From NCBI RefSeq assembly GCF_001598455.1, contig NZ_BCYZ01000001.1, positions 1 to 47,571 of the forward strand: 47,571 bases of DNA, in the 5' to 3' direction. The notes under the pieces are model-generated. The model was not told the origin of the DNA. It saw only the letters and a program-made list of their open reading frames with translations, and did no database searches. Source of the stretch: Sphingomonas pruni NBRC 15498. GTDB taxonomy: Bacteria; Pseudomonadota; Alphaproteobacteria; Sphingomonadales; Sphingomonadaceae. Positions 38,504 through 47,555 of this stretch are shown here, one piece after another (position 1 is the first letter of the stretch; each line of letters begins with the position of its first letter). The position numbers and the translations under genes are program-made.

Positions 38504-40261
38504 CTAGGAAGCCTCCACCTTCTTCACCCGGCGGAGCCGCGGCTCGCGATCGATTCCGGCCTCTTCCTTGATCGATTTGCGGAGTTCGTCGCGCTTTTCG
38601 TGGATCGAGGCGATCACTGGTCCCATCGCGACGCCCAATTCGACCAATACCGCTTCGGATAATTGCAGCGAGCTCTCAAGCGTCTCGGGCACGGCGTCCG
38701 TGACGCCTGCGCGATAGAGCTCGGCGGCGTGCGACGCATCGCGTGCGCGCGCCAGGATGGTCAGGCCCGGAACCCAGCCGCGAACCCGTTTGGTCAAGTG
38801 CGCCATCAGCACCGGATCGTCCATCGTCAATACCAGCGCCTTGGCCCGGCCAAGATTGAGGCGGTCGACCAGTTCGCTCCGCGCGACATCGCCGAACAGC
38901 ACCGAGTAGCCGTCACGCCGCGCCGCGTTGACCGTGTCGATATCGGCCTCGACCGCGATATAGGGCTGGCCGTGCTCGCGGAGCATGTCCGCGACCATCC
39001 GCCCGACGCGGCCAAAGCCGATCACCACCGTACCTGGACCTTCCTCAGCGAGCTGGAGGTCGGGTGCCAGCGCCTCGCGCGCTTCGAGCCGCCGCGCCAC
39101 CGCATGACCGATCTCCGCCAGCGCCGGCGTAATTGTCAGACCCAATGCCGTCACCGTCTGCCAGAACGCCGCGTCCTGCTGCGCGATCAGCCCTGCCGCT
39201 GCCGCGGTGCCGAGCACGATCAGCGTGGTTTCCGACGGGCTGGCCATCAACAGGCTGGTTTCGGCGGCGACGCCGTTGCGCGCCTTGGACAGCTTGAGCA
39301 AAGCGAAGGTGACGATCGACTTCGCCGCAACGACGCCGAGCAAGGCCAGCACGAAATCGCCCCAGCGATCGATCAATGTATCGAGGCTCAGGCTCATGCC
39401 GACGGTGATCAGGAACACGCCGAGCGCGAGGCCCTTGAACGGCGCGGTGATGACTTCGACCTCGCTATGATATTCGGTCTCGGCGATCAGCACGCCGGCG
39501 AGCAGCGCGCCGACGATCGGCGACAGGCCGGCGGCTGTGGTGGCGAGGCTGGCGACGATGACGACCAGCAGCGAGATGGCCAGGAACAGTTCGGGGCTCT
39601 TGGTCCGCGCGGCCTGTGCGAACAGCCGCGGGAGGACGAAGCGGCCGACCAGGAAGATCGCCGCGATCGCGATTGCTCCCCAGATAAGGACGCTGACGAT
39701 ATCGCCGCCACGCCCGCCCATCGCGCCGAGCGTGAAGATGATTGGGACTAGCGCCAGGTCCTCGAACAGCAGCATGGCAAAGGCAGCTCTTCCGACCGGA
39801 CTTGTCGTCCCGGCGATTGGCAAGACGAGCGCGGTGGACGACAAAGCCAGCGCTAGCCCTAGCCCGAGGCTGCCGCCCCAATTGTCTCCGGCCAGGAACA
39901 ATGCGGCGCCAATGACCGCTGCGCATCCCAGCAATTCGGCCGCACCGACTCCAAACACCGCGGCGCGCATTCCCCACAAGCGTCTGAGCGAGAGTTCGAG
40001 ACCAATCGAGAACAGCAGCAAGGTTATGCCGAACTCGGCGAAGGGCTCGATCGCGTGCGCGTCGGATATGGTGATGTGGTAGAGCCAAGGGTATTGCCCG
40101 ACCAGCGCCCCGAGCCCTGACGGTCCGACCAGCATGCCGACCAGGATGAACCCGATCACCGGACTGACCTTGAACCGTGCGAAAGCCGGGATCACGATGC
40201 CCGCGGCACCGAGAATCACCAGCGCGTCGCTGAACCCCTTGTTGTCGAGACCAATTGCCAT
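38504..40261 (-). CDS. CPA2-type cation:proton antiporter with RCK/TrkA-N domain
   Basis: 585 residues of the Kef/YbaL type. About 11-12 membrane helices in the first 380 residues (e.g. SDALVILGAAGIVIPAFA, LAFALALSSTALVLP-like region), then a TrkA-N NAD-binding domain (about 408-530) with GFGRVGRMVADML, and a short tail. Predicted potassium or sodium efflux against protons, gated by nucleotide. No KefF/G-type ancillary flavoprotein is next door. Divergent from the FAD monooxygenase gene with a 38-bp gap. Confidence 0.92.
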   Translation of the reverse strand: MAIGLDNKGFSDALVILGAAGIVIPAFARFKVSPVIGFILVGMLVGPSGLGALVGQYPWLYHITISDAHAIEPFAEFGITLLLFSIGLELSLRRLWGMRAAVFGVGAAELLGCAAVIGAALFLAGDNWGGSLGLGLALALSSTALVLPIAGTTSPVGRAAFAMLLFEDLALVPIIFTLGAMGGRGGDIVSVLIWGAIAIAAIFLVGRFVLPRLFAQAARTKSPELFLAISLLVVIVASLATTAAGLSPIVGALLAGVLIAETEYHSEVEVITAPFKGLALGVFLITVGMSLSLDTLIDRWGDFVLALLGVVAAKSIVTFALLKLSKARNGVAAETSLLMASPSETTLIVLGTAAAAGLIAQQDAAFWQTVTALGLTITPALAEIGHAVARRLEAREALAPDLQLAEEGPGTVVIGFGRVGRMVADMLREHGQPYIAVEADIDTVNAARRDGYSVLFGDVARSELVDRLNLGRAKALVLTMDDPVLMAHLTKRVRGWVPGLTILARARDASHAAELYRAGVTDAVPETLESSLQLSEAVLVELGVAMGPVIASIHEKRDELRKSIKEEAGIDREPRLRRVKKVEAS

Positions 40262-40299
40262 GCCGGCATCAAAGCAGGCCGAAGGGAGTTTGTCAGGTC

Positions 40300-41502
40300 A
40301 TGACTGATGTCGATGTCTGTATTATCGGCGGCGGACCGGCCGGAATGGTCGCGGGATTGCTGTTCGCGCGCGCCGGCCTGAAGACCACGGTGCTGGAGAA
40401 GCACAAGGACTTCCTGCGCGATTTTCGCGGCGACACCGTCCATCCATCGACCTTGCGCGTCTTCAGCGAGCTCGGCCTGCTCGACGAATTGCTCCGGCGC
40501 CCACACCAGAAGGTCGAACGGTTGGGCGCGCGCATTGCCGGCCGCGACATGCAGATCGTCGACCTGACGCATCTCAACGTTCCGGCGCCTTACATCGCCT
40601 TGATGCCGCAATGGGACTTTCTCGATTTCGTCGCCGATGCCGCGCGTCGCTACCCCACGTTCGACCTGCGCCAAAGCTGCGAAGGTGCCGAGTTGATCGA
40701 GGAGGGCGGACGCGTGATCGGGGTCAGGACGGCCGACGGCCAGGAGATCCGTGCGCGGCTGACCATCGCCGCCGATGGGCGCGATTCACGGCACCGCGAC
40801 GGCTTGCCCGCCATCCAGATCGGCGCGCCGATGGACGTCTTCTGGTTCCGCATCCCCAAGGTCGCGCAGCCCGAGAACGACACGATGGGCGTGTTCGATA
40901 CCGGCATCCTGTTCGTGCTGATCGATCGCGGCGATTATTATCAATGCGCATTCGTCTTTCCCAAGGGCGGCGCCGAGAAGATCCGGGCCGAGGGACTCGA
41001 TGCCTTCCGCGATCGGGTGCGCGCGATCGGACCGGAAACCGCGACGGTCGATCAGGGCGTGACCCGTTGGGACGACGTCAAGCTGCTCACCGTGACGGTT
41101 GATCGTTTGCAGAAGTGGGACCGGCCGGGTCTGCTCGTGATCGGCGATGCCGCGCACGCAATGTCGCCGATCGGCGGCGTCGGAATCAATCTGGCGGTGC
41201 AGGATGCGGTCGCCGCCGCCAATATTCTTGCCGCGCCGATGGCGGCGGGCGACGACCCCGATCCGTTGCTCCACAAGGTCCACGACCGTCGCATCCGCGC
41301 TGTCAAGCTGACCCAGGGGATGCAGAAGATGGTGCAGGATACGATCATCGCGCCCTTGCTCTCGAACAGCGAACCGCTCGACGCCCCCCCGCTTGCGGCA
41401 AAAATGCTCGACCGCATCCCGCTGCTGCGCCGCATTCCCGCTCGGCTGATCGGCATGGGCTTTCGCCCGGAACATGTTCGGTCGCCCGAAGCAAAGGCGT
41501 GA
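40300..41502 (+). CDS. FAD-dependent monooxygenase (UbiH/PHBH-like)
   Basis: 400 residues. FAD dinucleotide motif IIGGGPAGMVAG at about 8-19, DG motif IAADGRDSRHRDG (about 160-172) and GD motif VIGDAAHAMSPIGGVGINLAVQDA (about 283-306), the class A flavoprotein hydroxylase pattern. Substrate not identified. ATG at 40300 is used; the in-frame extension upstream is not supported. It slightly overlaps the start region of the PhyH-like gene, indicating a two-gene unit. Confidence 0.88.
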   Translation: MTDVDVCIIGGGPAGMVAGLLFARAGLKTTVLEKHKDFLRDFRGDTVHPSTLRVFSELGLLDELLRRPHQKVERLGARIAGRDMQIVDLTHLNVPAPYIALMPQWDFLDFVADAARRYPTFDLRQSCEGAELIEEGGRVIGVRTADGQEIRARLTIAADGRDSRHRDGLPAIQIGAPMDVFWFRIPKVAQPENDTMGVFDTGILFVLIDRGDYYQCAFVFPKGGAEKIRAEGLDAFRDRVRAIGPETATVDQGVTRWDDVKLLTVTVDRLQKWDRPGLLVIGDAAHAMSPIGGVGINLAVQDAVAAANILAAPMAAGDDPDPLLHKVHDRRIRAVKLTQGMQKMVQDTIIAPLLSNSEPLDAPPLAAKMLDRIPLLRRIPARLIGMGFRPEHVRSPEAKA

Positions 41503-41513
41503 TTGTCGCATCT

Positions 41514-41520
41514 AAGGAGG
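41514..41520 (+). promoter_or_regulatory. Shine-Dalgarno sequence indicating a CTG start
   Basis: AAGGAGG, a complete anti-16S match, eight bases before CTG at 41529. No ATG, GTG or TTG in the right frame lies near it; the only alternative, GTG at 41499, has just AAAGG one base ahead. Confidence 0.5.
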
Positions 41521-41528
41521 GTCGCGCG

Positions 41529-42188
41529 CTGAACCTCGACGGGGACGGGGCGGAGCTTTGGCTGGGTGCGGCTTCCGGGTATCTTTCAGCAATCATGCAG
41601 GCGGTCGAGAGTCAGCCTGCCGATCATGCCGGCCTGCGCCTGACCGGCATTCCGGCTTTGACAAATCTACTCAATGCGCGAGGAGCTATCGGCGCGCTGG
41701 TGGCGCGGCACCTCCGCCCTGCGACGCGACCGGTGCGGATGATCCTGTTCGACAAGTCGGCCGCCACCAATTGGGCGCTCGGCTGGCATCAGGATCGTAC
41801 GATCGTCGTCCGCAATCGCGCGGAGGTGTCGGGCTTCGGGCCGTGGACAACCAAGGCGGGATTGCACCACGTCGCGCCGCCGATCGAATTGCTCGAGCGG
41901 ATGATGACGATCCGTATCCATCTCGATCGGGTGCCCGGGGCCAATGCGCCGCTGCTAATAGCGCCAGGATCTCACCTTCTCGGACGGGTCAGGGAAGCCG
42001 AAATTTCCGCTATAGTGGAACGTCTCGGCATGCACCGCTGCCTGGCAGAGGCCGGCGACATCTGGGCCTATGCAACGCCGATCCTGCACGCCTCCGACGC
42101 CGCGCGTGAACCGGGCCGGCGGAGGGTGCTGCAGGTCGATTATGCCGCCGAGCACCTGTCCGGCGGCTTGGAATGGCTAGGAATCTAG
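41529..42188 (+). CDS. PhyH-like iron/2-oxoglutarate dioxygenase
   Basis: 219 residues if CTG at 41529 is the start (229 with GTG 41499). The Fe(II) facial triad is visible: GWHQDRT (HxD), the distal His in YATPILHAS, and the 2-oxoglutarate arginine in GRRRVLQVDYA. LLIAPGSHLLGR is also typical of phytanoyl-CoA dioxygenase relatives. Substrate unknown; paired with an FAD monooxygenase, so both may act on the same compound. Converges with icd, only four bases apart. Confidence 0.8.
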   Translation: MNLDGDGAELWLGAASGYLSAIMQAVESQPADHAGLRLTGIPALTNLLNARGAIGALVARHLRPATRPVRMILFDKSAATNWALGWHQDRTIVVRNRAEVSGFGPWTTKAGLHHVAPPIELLERMMTIRIHLDRVPGANAPLLIAPGSHLLGRVREAEISAIVERLGMHRCLAEAGDIWAYATPILHASDAAREPGRRRVLQVDYAAEHLSGGLEWLGI

Positions 42189-42192
42189 GCGC

Positions 42193-43413
42193 TTACGCCC
42201 AGGCGGCCATGCGCTTTTCGAGATTCTCGCGGACCGCCTCGAAGAACTGCTCGGTGGTCATCCACGCTTGATCCGGCCCGATCAGCAGCGCGAGGTCCTT
42301 GGTCATCTTGCCGCTCTCGACGGTCTCGATGCAGACCTTTTCGAGTTCCTCGGCGAAGCGCGTGACGTCGGGCGTGCCGTCGAACTTGCCGCGATATTTG
42401 AGGCCGCCGGTCCAGGCGAAGATCGACGCGATGGGATTGGTCGAGGTCGCCTTGCCCTGCTGGTGCTGGCGATAGTGGCGCGTGACGGTGCCGTGCGCCG
42501 CTTCGGCCTCGACCGTCTTGCCGTCCGGCGAGAGCAGGACCGAGGTCATCAGCCCGAGCGAGCCGAAGCCCTGCGCGACCTGGTCAGACTGGACGTCGCC
42601 GTCGTAATTCTTGCAGGCCCAGACGAACTCGCCGCTCCACTTCAGCGCCGAGGCGACCATGTCGTCGATCAGGCGGTGCTCATAGGTGATGTTCGCTTCC
42701 TTGAACTTGTCGGCGAACTCGGCCTCGAACACTTCCTGGAACAGGTCCTTGAAGCGGCCGTCATAGGCCTTGAGGATGGTGTTCTTGGTCGACAGATACA
42801 CCGGCCACTTGAGGTTCAAGCCGTAGTGCATCGAAGCGCGGGCGAAGTCGCGGATCGAATCGTCGAGATTGTACATGCCCATCGCGACGCCCGATGAGGG
42901 GAATTGGAACACTTCCTCCTCGATCTTGTCGCCATTGTCGCCGACCCAGGTCATGGTCAGCTTGCCCGGGCCGGGCACGCGGAAGTCGGTCGCGCGATAC
43001 TGGTCGCCGAAGGCGTGACGGCCGACCACGATCGGCTTGGTCCAGCCGGGGATCAGGCGCGGGACGTTCGAGATCACGATCGGCTCGCGGAAGACGACGC
43101 CGCCCAGGATATTGCGGATCGTGCCATTGGGCGACTTCCACATCTTCTTGAGGTGAAACTCCTCGACGCGCTGCTCGTCGGGGGTGATCGTCGCGCATTT
43201 CACGCCGACGCCGTACTTCTGGATCGCCTTGGCGCTGTCGACGGTCACCTTGTCGTCGGTCGCATCGCGATGCTCGATGCCGAGATCGTAATAATCGAGA
43301 TCGATGTCGAGATACGGCTTGATCAGGCGCTCACGGATCCATTCCCAGATGATCCGCGTCATTTCGTCGCCGTCGATCTCCACGACGGGCGTCTTCACCT
43401 TGATCTTCGCCAT
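42193..43413 (-). CDS. icd: isocitrate dehydrogenase, NADP-dependent
   Basis: 406 residues of the eukaryotic-like/alphaproteobacterial class. [14 protein letters not shown] at the N-terminus; [13 protein letters not shown] with the substrate serine; [25 protein letters not shown] includes metal aspartates; [18 protein letters not shown] is the cofactor region. Converts isocitrate to 2-oxoglutarate in the TCA cycle. ATG at 43413. Convergent with the dioxygenase gene and divergent from psd. Confidence 0.97.
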   Translation of the reverse strand: MAKIKVKTPVVEIDGDEMTRIIWEWIRERLIKPYLDIDLDYYDLGIEHRDATDDKVTVDSAKAIQKYGVGVKCATITPDEQRVEEFHLKKMWKSPNGTIRNILGGVVFREPIVISNVPRLIPGWTKPIVVGRHAFGDQYRATDFRVPGPGKLTMTWVGDNGDKIEEEVFQFPSSGVAMGMYNLDDSIRDFARASMHYGLNLKWPVYLSTKNTILKAYDGRFKDLFQEVFEAEFADKFKEANITYEHRLIDDMVASALKWSGEFVWACKNYDGDVQSDQVAQGFGSLGLMTSVLLSPDGKTVEAEAAHGTVTRHYRQHQQGKATSTNPIASIFAWTGGLKYRGKFDGTPDVTRFAEELEKVCIETVESGKMTKDLALLIGPDQAWMTTEQFFEAVRENLEKRMAAWA

Positions 43414-43549
43414 ATCCGCTTTCCTGATGGGGGTTTTCGGTCGGGCCTCTAGGGTGAAGCGGGGAGGGGGGTCAAGCGCCGTGCCCGCTCACCGCTCCGG
43501 GAGACTGTCTCGCTTCCCGCGCATTGTACCGCACAAGCAACACGGTTAG

Positions 43550-44278
43550 ATGGCGCCCATGCCTTCACTCGATCCGCCGGAAATCGGCACGTCCACCGTC
43601 AAGTGGCGCTTTCCCGCGATGCACCCGGAAGGGCGTCGCTACGTCATCATCGCCGCCGTCGCGGCATTGCTGTCGCTACTTATCTGGAAAGTCCTGTTCT
43701 GGCCGCTGGCGTTCCTGACGCTGGGCGTGGCCGCTTTCTTCCGCGACCCCATCCGCGTGACGCCGCGCGACGACAGCCTGGTGATCGCCCCCGCAGACGG
43801 GCTGGTGACGATGATCCAGCCGGTGGTGCCGCCCGCCGAGCTCGATATATTGGGAACGGCGCCGCTGATCCGCGTCTCGATCTTCATGAGCGTGTTCGAC
43901 GTCCATGTGAACCGTACGCCGATCCAGGGGATCATCCGCCGCGTGGTTTATATTTCCGGCAAGTTCCTCAATGCCGACCTCGACAAGGCGAGCGAAGAGA
44001 ATGAGCGCCAGCATCTCGTCGTCGAGGGCAAGGACGGCCGGTTGATCGGCTTTACCCAGATCGCCGGGCTCGTCGCACGCCGGATCGTCGCCTTCGTCAA
44101 GGAGGGCGACATGGTCGCGCCCGGTCAGCGCATCGGGCTGATCCGGTTCGGTAGCCGGGTCGACGTGTTTCTGCCGGCTGACACTATTTGTCAGGTGATC
44201 CTGGGCCAGCGCACCATCGCGGGCGAGACGATTATCGGCCGGACCGGCGGCGAGACAATGAGCGGCGTCACCCAGTGA
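43550..44278 (+). CDS. psd: phosphatidylserine decarboxylase proenzyme
   Basis: 242 residues, the short PSD type. Membrane segments at the N-terminus (about 30-62), [10 protein letters not shown] catalytic Asp region, [12 protein letters not shown] and the autocleavage site FGSRVDVF (Gly201-Ser202), which generates the pyruvoyl group. Makes phosphatidylethanolamine from phosphatidylserine. ATG at 43550 or 43559 are both possible. pssA follows 37 bp later, giving the two-step PE pathway in one unit. Confidence 0.95.
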   Translation: MAPMPSLDPPEIGTSTVKWRFPAMHPEGRRYVIIAAVAALLSLLIWKVLFWPLAFLTLGVAAFFRDPIRVTPRDDSLVIAPADGLVTMIQPVVPPAELDILGTAPLIRVSIFMSVFDVHVNRTPIQGIIRRVVYISGKFLNADLDKASEENERQHLVVEGKDGRLIGFTQIAGLVARRIVAFVKEGDMVAPGQRIGLIRFGSRVDVFLPADTICQVILGQRTIAGETIIGRTGGETMSGVTQ

Positions 44279-44315
44279 CAATGTGCCCAATCGCTTTCCC
44301 AATGGTTGAGGGACA

Positions 44316-45131
44316 GTGAGGCGTCCGGTCCGCCGTCGTCCTGCCGGACTCCCGCTCCGTACCATCGCGCCCAACGCGCTGACCGCGCTCGCGCTCTGTT
44401 CAGGACTCACCGGCGTCCGCTTTGCCATCGCCCAGGACTGGCACATGGCAGTGGTGATGATCCTCATAGCGAGCGTGCTAGACGGCGTGGACGGACAGGT
44501 TGCGCGGTTGTTGCGCGGGACCAGCAGGTTCGGCGCGGAACTCGACTCGCTTAGCGACGCGATTTCGTTCGGGGTCGCGCCTGCCCTGATCCTGTATCTC
44601 TGGTCGCTGACTAACGCGCCACGGTTCGGATGGATCTGCGCATTACTGTTCGCGGTATTCTGCGCGATGCGGCTCGCACGCTTCAACGCGCAGATCGACG
44701 CTACCGAACAACCGCGCAAGGCGGCCGGCTATCTGACCGGCATTCCCGCGCCGGCAGGGGCAATCGGCGCCATGTTGCCGCTCTATCTGTGGTTTGTCAC
44801 CGAAGAGATGGGCCTACCCGAATTGGGCGGGTGGTTGCGTCAATGGTGGCTGGTCGCGCCATGGATGGCATTCATTGCGCTGCTGATGATTTCCAGCGTC
44901 GCGACTTTCAGTTGGGCGTCGCTCAGGTTGCGGCGGAATATCCGGTTCGAGGCGTTGGCAGTGATCGTCGCTATCGGCGTGGCGCTAATCTCTGCACCAT
45001 GGCCAACCCTGATAGGGGTCTGCATTATCTATCTAGGGTTGATCCCGTTCAGCGCGCGCAATTACGCGCGGATCAGGCGGCAGCGCGCCAATATGTCGGC
45101 TGCGCCGAAACCGACCGCACCGTTACCCTGA
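44316..45131 (+). CDS. pssA: CDP-diacylglycerol-serine O-phosphatidyltransferase
   Basis: 271 residues, integral membrane CDP-alcohol phosphatidyltransferase. Signature region from LDGVDGQVARLLRGTSRFGAELDSLSDAISFG (DGxxARx8GxxxDxxxD), with about eight membrane helices. GTG start at 44316 with GAGGGA upstream. Works with psd to make phosphatidylethanolamine. The convergent small membrane protein gene overlaps its 3' end by 59 bp. Confidence 0.95.
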   Translation: MRRPVRRRPAGLPLRTIAPNALTALALCSGLTGVRFAIAQDWHMAVVMILIASVLDGVDGQVARLLRGTSRFGAELDSLSDAISFGVAPALILYLWSLTNAPRFGWICALLFAVFCAMRLARFNAQIDATEQPRKAAGYLTGIPAPAGAIGAMLPLYLWFVTEEMGLPELGGWLRQWWLVAPWMAFIALLMISSVATFSWASLRLRRNIRFEALAVIVAIGVALISAPWPTLIGVCIIYLGLIPFSARNYARIRRQRANMSAAPKPTAPLP

Positions 45132-45300
45132 TCGTTGCCGCGGCATGACGCGGCGGCAGTGGCGGAACGATTGATGCACGATCCTTGCCGGCAAGCGCGG
45201 CCTGAATGTTGGGCAATGCCGGAATTACGGTCGAATAAATGGTCGCGCCCGCCGCGAACAGCGCACCGGCGAACATCAGGACAGCAACGATCGTAAACAT
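45073..45300 (-). CDS. small membrane protein, candidate SOS-controlled
   Basis: 75 residues: one membrane helix (about 3-24, MFTIVAVLMFAGALFAAGA), a proline-rich segment (IVPPLPPRH) and a short basic C-terminal tail. The ATG has a strong GAGGGGA site seven bases ahead. About 90 bp upstream is a TTGACG -35 with a GAAC-N7-GAAC direct repeat in the spacer, the alphaproteobacterial LexA box. SidA of Caulobacter, an SOS-induced membrane division inhibitor, is a functional analogy only; sequence similarity is not claimed. The 3' end overlaps pssA antisense. Confidence 0.75.
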   Translation of the reverse strand: MFTIVAVLMFAGALFAAGATIYSTVIPALPNIQAALAGKDRASIVPPLPPRHAAATIRVTVRSVSAQPTYWRAAA

Positions 45301-45385
45301 TGCGACTTCCCCTCTGGGTGGACCGCGATCCGTGTTGAACCAACCATTGGGCGATTCAGATGTTCCGCGTCCTGTGGATGATCGC

Positions 45386-45415
45386 TGTATGTTCTGTTGA
45401 TGTTCCGCACGTCAA
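45386..45415 (-). promoter_or_regulatory. promoter with LexA (SOS) box for the small membrane protein
   Basis: On the minus strand, TTGACG (45415-45410) as -35, then GAACATCAACAGAAC (45405-45391) in the spacer, then CATACA or ACATAC as -10. On the plus strand the box reads GTTC-TGTTGAT-GTTC, exact GTTC-N7-GTTC. The rest of the 313-bp gap before rpsB also holds a 9-bp inverted repeat ATGTTCCGC/GCGGAACAT (45400-45408 and 45424-45432) and the rpsB leader. Confidence 0.7.
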
Positions 45416-45538
45416 GCGAAAAAGCGGAACATAGCATGAATAAGTCCGCGATAAGCGGTTGTGAGCATGACGAGCGTGCGTACCACCCACTTGCCTTTGC
45501 CGGAACTTTGGCCTAGGGCGCGCGCCTCAAACCCGCAT

Positions 45539-45585
45539 GGGAAGCATCATAACCCGGTGCCGAGACTTCTCGGTTCCCGCTTCCC
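45539..45585 (+). promoter_or_regulatory. rpsB leader hairpin (candidate S2-responsive RNA)
   Basis: Outer stem GGGAAGC (45539-45545) pairs with GCTTCCC (45579-45585) and encloses CCGAG-ACTT-CTCGG. The GGAAGGAG ribosome-binding site and rpsB start follow. Autoregulation of rpsB by S2 is known in Proteobacteria; this assignment rests on position and structure only. Confidence 0.45.
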
Positions 45586-45613
45586 AGAGGCACAACCGGA
45601 AGGAGTTATCCCT

Positions 45614-46438
45614 ATGGCGGCACCTGTCGTCACCATGCAGCAATTGCTCGAAACGGGCGCGCATTTCGGCCACCAGACCCACCGCTGGAACCCGAAGATG
45701 AAGCCGTATCTGTTCGGCGACCGCAACGGCGTCCACATCATCGACCTGTCGCAGACCGTGCCGCTGTTCGCGCGCGCGCTCGAATTCGTCAGCTCGTCGG
45801 TCGCGTCGGGCGGCAAGGTGCTGTTCGTCGGCACCAAGCGCCAGGCGCAGGAGCCGATCGCCGACGCCGCGCGTCGCGCCGGTCAGCATTTCGTCAACCA
45901 CCGCTGGCTGGGCGGCATGCTCACCAACTGGAAGACGATCTCCAACTCGATCAAGCGCCTCAAGGCGCTCGAAGAGCAGCTCTCGGGCGACACGCACGGC
46001 CTGACCAAGAAGGAAGTGCTGCAGCTCACCCGCGAGAAGGACAAGCTCGAGCTTTCGCTCGGCGGCATCCGCGACATGGGCGGCGTTCCCGACGTGATGT
46101 TCGTGATCGATGCCAACAAGGAAGAGCTGGCGATCAAGGAAGCCAACACGCTGGGTATCCCCGTCGTCGCGATCCTCGATTCGAACGTCTCGCCCGACGG
46201 CATCGCTTTCCCGGTTCCGGCCAATGACGACGCCGCGCGCGCGATCCGCCTCTATTGCGAAGCGGTTGCCATCGCCGCGACCCGTGGTGGCCAGCAGCGT
46301 CAGGCCAATGCCGGCGTCGATCTGGGTGCGCAGGTCGAAGCCCCGGTCGAGGAAGCGCTGAACGCGGAGCCGGTCGTCGGTGACGAAGCCCAGCAGGCCG
46401 ACATGGCCGCCGAGGCCGAGCGCCAGATCGACGCCTAA
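45614..46438 (+). CDS. rpsB: 30S ribosomal protein S2
   Basis: 274 residues. [35 protein letters not shown] is the usual start, followed by [15 protein letters not shown] and the [16 protein letters not shown] helix; an acidic C-terminal extension (about residues 240-274) is common in this group. ATG at 45614 follows GGAAGGAG; longer N-terminal extensions of the frame are rejected. Upstream of tsf, 87 bp apart, the conserved rpsB-tsf operon. Confidence 0.97.
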   Translation: MAAPVVTMQQLLETGAHFGHQTHRWNPKMKPYLFGDRNGVHIIDLSQTVPLFARALEFVSSSVASGGKVLFVGTKRQAQEPIADAARRAGQHFVNHRWLGGMLTNWKTISNSIKRLKALEEQLSGDTHGLTKKEVLQLTREKDKLELSLGGIRDMGGVPDVMFVIDANKEELAIKEANTLGIPVVAILDSNVSPDGIAFPVPANDDAARAIRLYCEAVAIAATRGGQQRQANAGVDLGAQVEAPVEEALNAEPVVGDEAQQADMAAEAERQIDA

Positions 46439-46525
46439 TCCGTCGCCGAACCGTCATGCGGGCGGGGTAGGGCGACGCAGCCCCGCCTCGCCCGCAACCA
46501 CATTCTGACTAGAAGGACTGAAGAC

Positions 46526-47458
46526 ATGGCCGAGATCACGGCAGCAATGGTCAAGGACCTGCGCGAGAAGAGCGGCGCGGGCATGATGGACTGCAAGAAG
46601 GCGCTGGGCGAAGCCGGCGGCGACATGGACGCAGCAATGGATTGGCTGCGCACCAAGGGCCTCGCGGCCGCCGCCAAGAAGTCGAGCCGCACCGCGGCCG
46701 AAGGCCTGGTCGGCGTCGAGGTTTCCGGCACCAAGGGCGCCGCGGTCGAAGTCAATTCGGAAACCGACTTCGTCGCCAAGAACGACCAGTTCCAGGCGTT
46801 CGTCCGCGACGTGACCTCGGTCGCGCTCGAGCTGGGCGACGACATCGCGACGATCAAGGCGGCGCCGCTCGGCGGCAAGACCGTCGAGGAAGTGCTGACC
46901 AACAACATCGCGACGATCGGCGAGAACCAGACGCTGCGCCGCGCCAAGAAGCTCGAAGTGTCGAAGGGCGCGGTCGTGTCCTACGTCCACAACGCGCAGG
47001 CGCCGGGCCTCGGCAAGATCGGCGTGCTCGTCGCGCTCGAGAGCGAGGCTCCGGCCGACAAGCTCGAAGCGCTCGGCAAGCAGCTGGCGATGCACATCGC
47101 GGCGGCCTTCCCGCTGGCGCTCAACGAGGAAGACCTCGACCCGGCAGTGATCGAGCGCGAGCGCGCGATCGCCCAGGAAAAGGCGTCCGAGAGCGGCAAG
47201 CCCGCCGACATCGTCGCCAAGATGGTCGACGGCGCGATCGCCAAGTACCGCAAGGAGAATGCCCTGGTCAGCCAGCTGTTCGTGATGGACGGCAAGACCA
47301 AGATCTCCGACGTGGTCGCCGCGGCTGCCAAGGAAGCCGGCTCGCCAATCACGCTGAAGGACTATGTCCGCTTCCAGCTCGGCGAAGGCATCGAGAAGGA
47401 AGAATCGGACTTCGCGGCGGAAGTCGCGGCGGCCTCCGGCGTGCCGCAGCCGGCCTGA
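46526..47458 (+). CDS. tsf: elongation factor Ts
   Basis: 310 residues. Guanine-nucleotide exchange factor for EF-Tu. [27 protein letters not shown] (UBA-like domain with the conserved [11 protein letters not shown]), [11 protein letters not shown] in the core (TDFVxxN), and a second subdomain with coiled-coil. Follows rpsB and ends at a rho-independent terminator. Confidence 0.98.
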   Translation: MAEITAAMVKDLREKSGAGMMDCKKALGEAGGDMDAAMDWLRTKGLAAAAKKSSRTAAEGLVGVEVSGTKGAAVEVNSETDFVAKNDQFQAFVRDVTSVALELGDDIATIKAAPLGGKTVEEVLTNNIATIGENQTLRRAKKLEVSKGAVVSYVHNAQAPGLGKIGVLVALESEAPADKLEALGKQLAMHIAAAFPLALNEEDLDPAVIERERAIAQEKASESGKPADIVAKMVDGAIAKYRKENALVSQLFVMDGKTKISDVVAAAAKEAGSPITLKDYVRFQLGEGIEKEESDFAAEVAAASGVPQPA

Positions 47459-47480
47459 TCCGACGACTCGAATGAACAAG

Positions 47481-47509
47481 GGGCCGCGTCGCGAGGCGCG
47501 GCCCTTTTT
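47481..47509 (+). terminator. rho-independent terminator of rpsB-tsf
   Basis: GGGCCGCG (47481-47488) and CGCGGCCC (47497-47504) form a strong stem, followed by TTTTT (47505-47509), 22 bp after the tsf stop codon. Confidence 0.9.
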
Positions 47510-47531
47510 CGTATCCGCTAAGCGTCTGTTG

Positions 47532-47555
47532 AAAACTCGCGAAAGAGCGAGTTTT
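47532..47555. repeat. hairpin AAAACTCGC/GCGAGTTTT
   Basis: A perfect 9-bp palindrome with loop GAAAGA at the right edge. The T tract lies in its own arm, so it could serve as a terminator in either direction, or be a repeat. The window ends 16 bp later. Confidence 0.5.

Noticed and set aside
45461..45613. N-terminal extension of rpsB to 45461
   Set aside because: Would add 51 residues with no similarity to S2; the leader hairpin and ribosome-binding site sit there instead.
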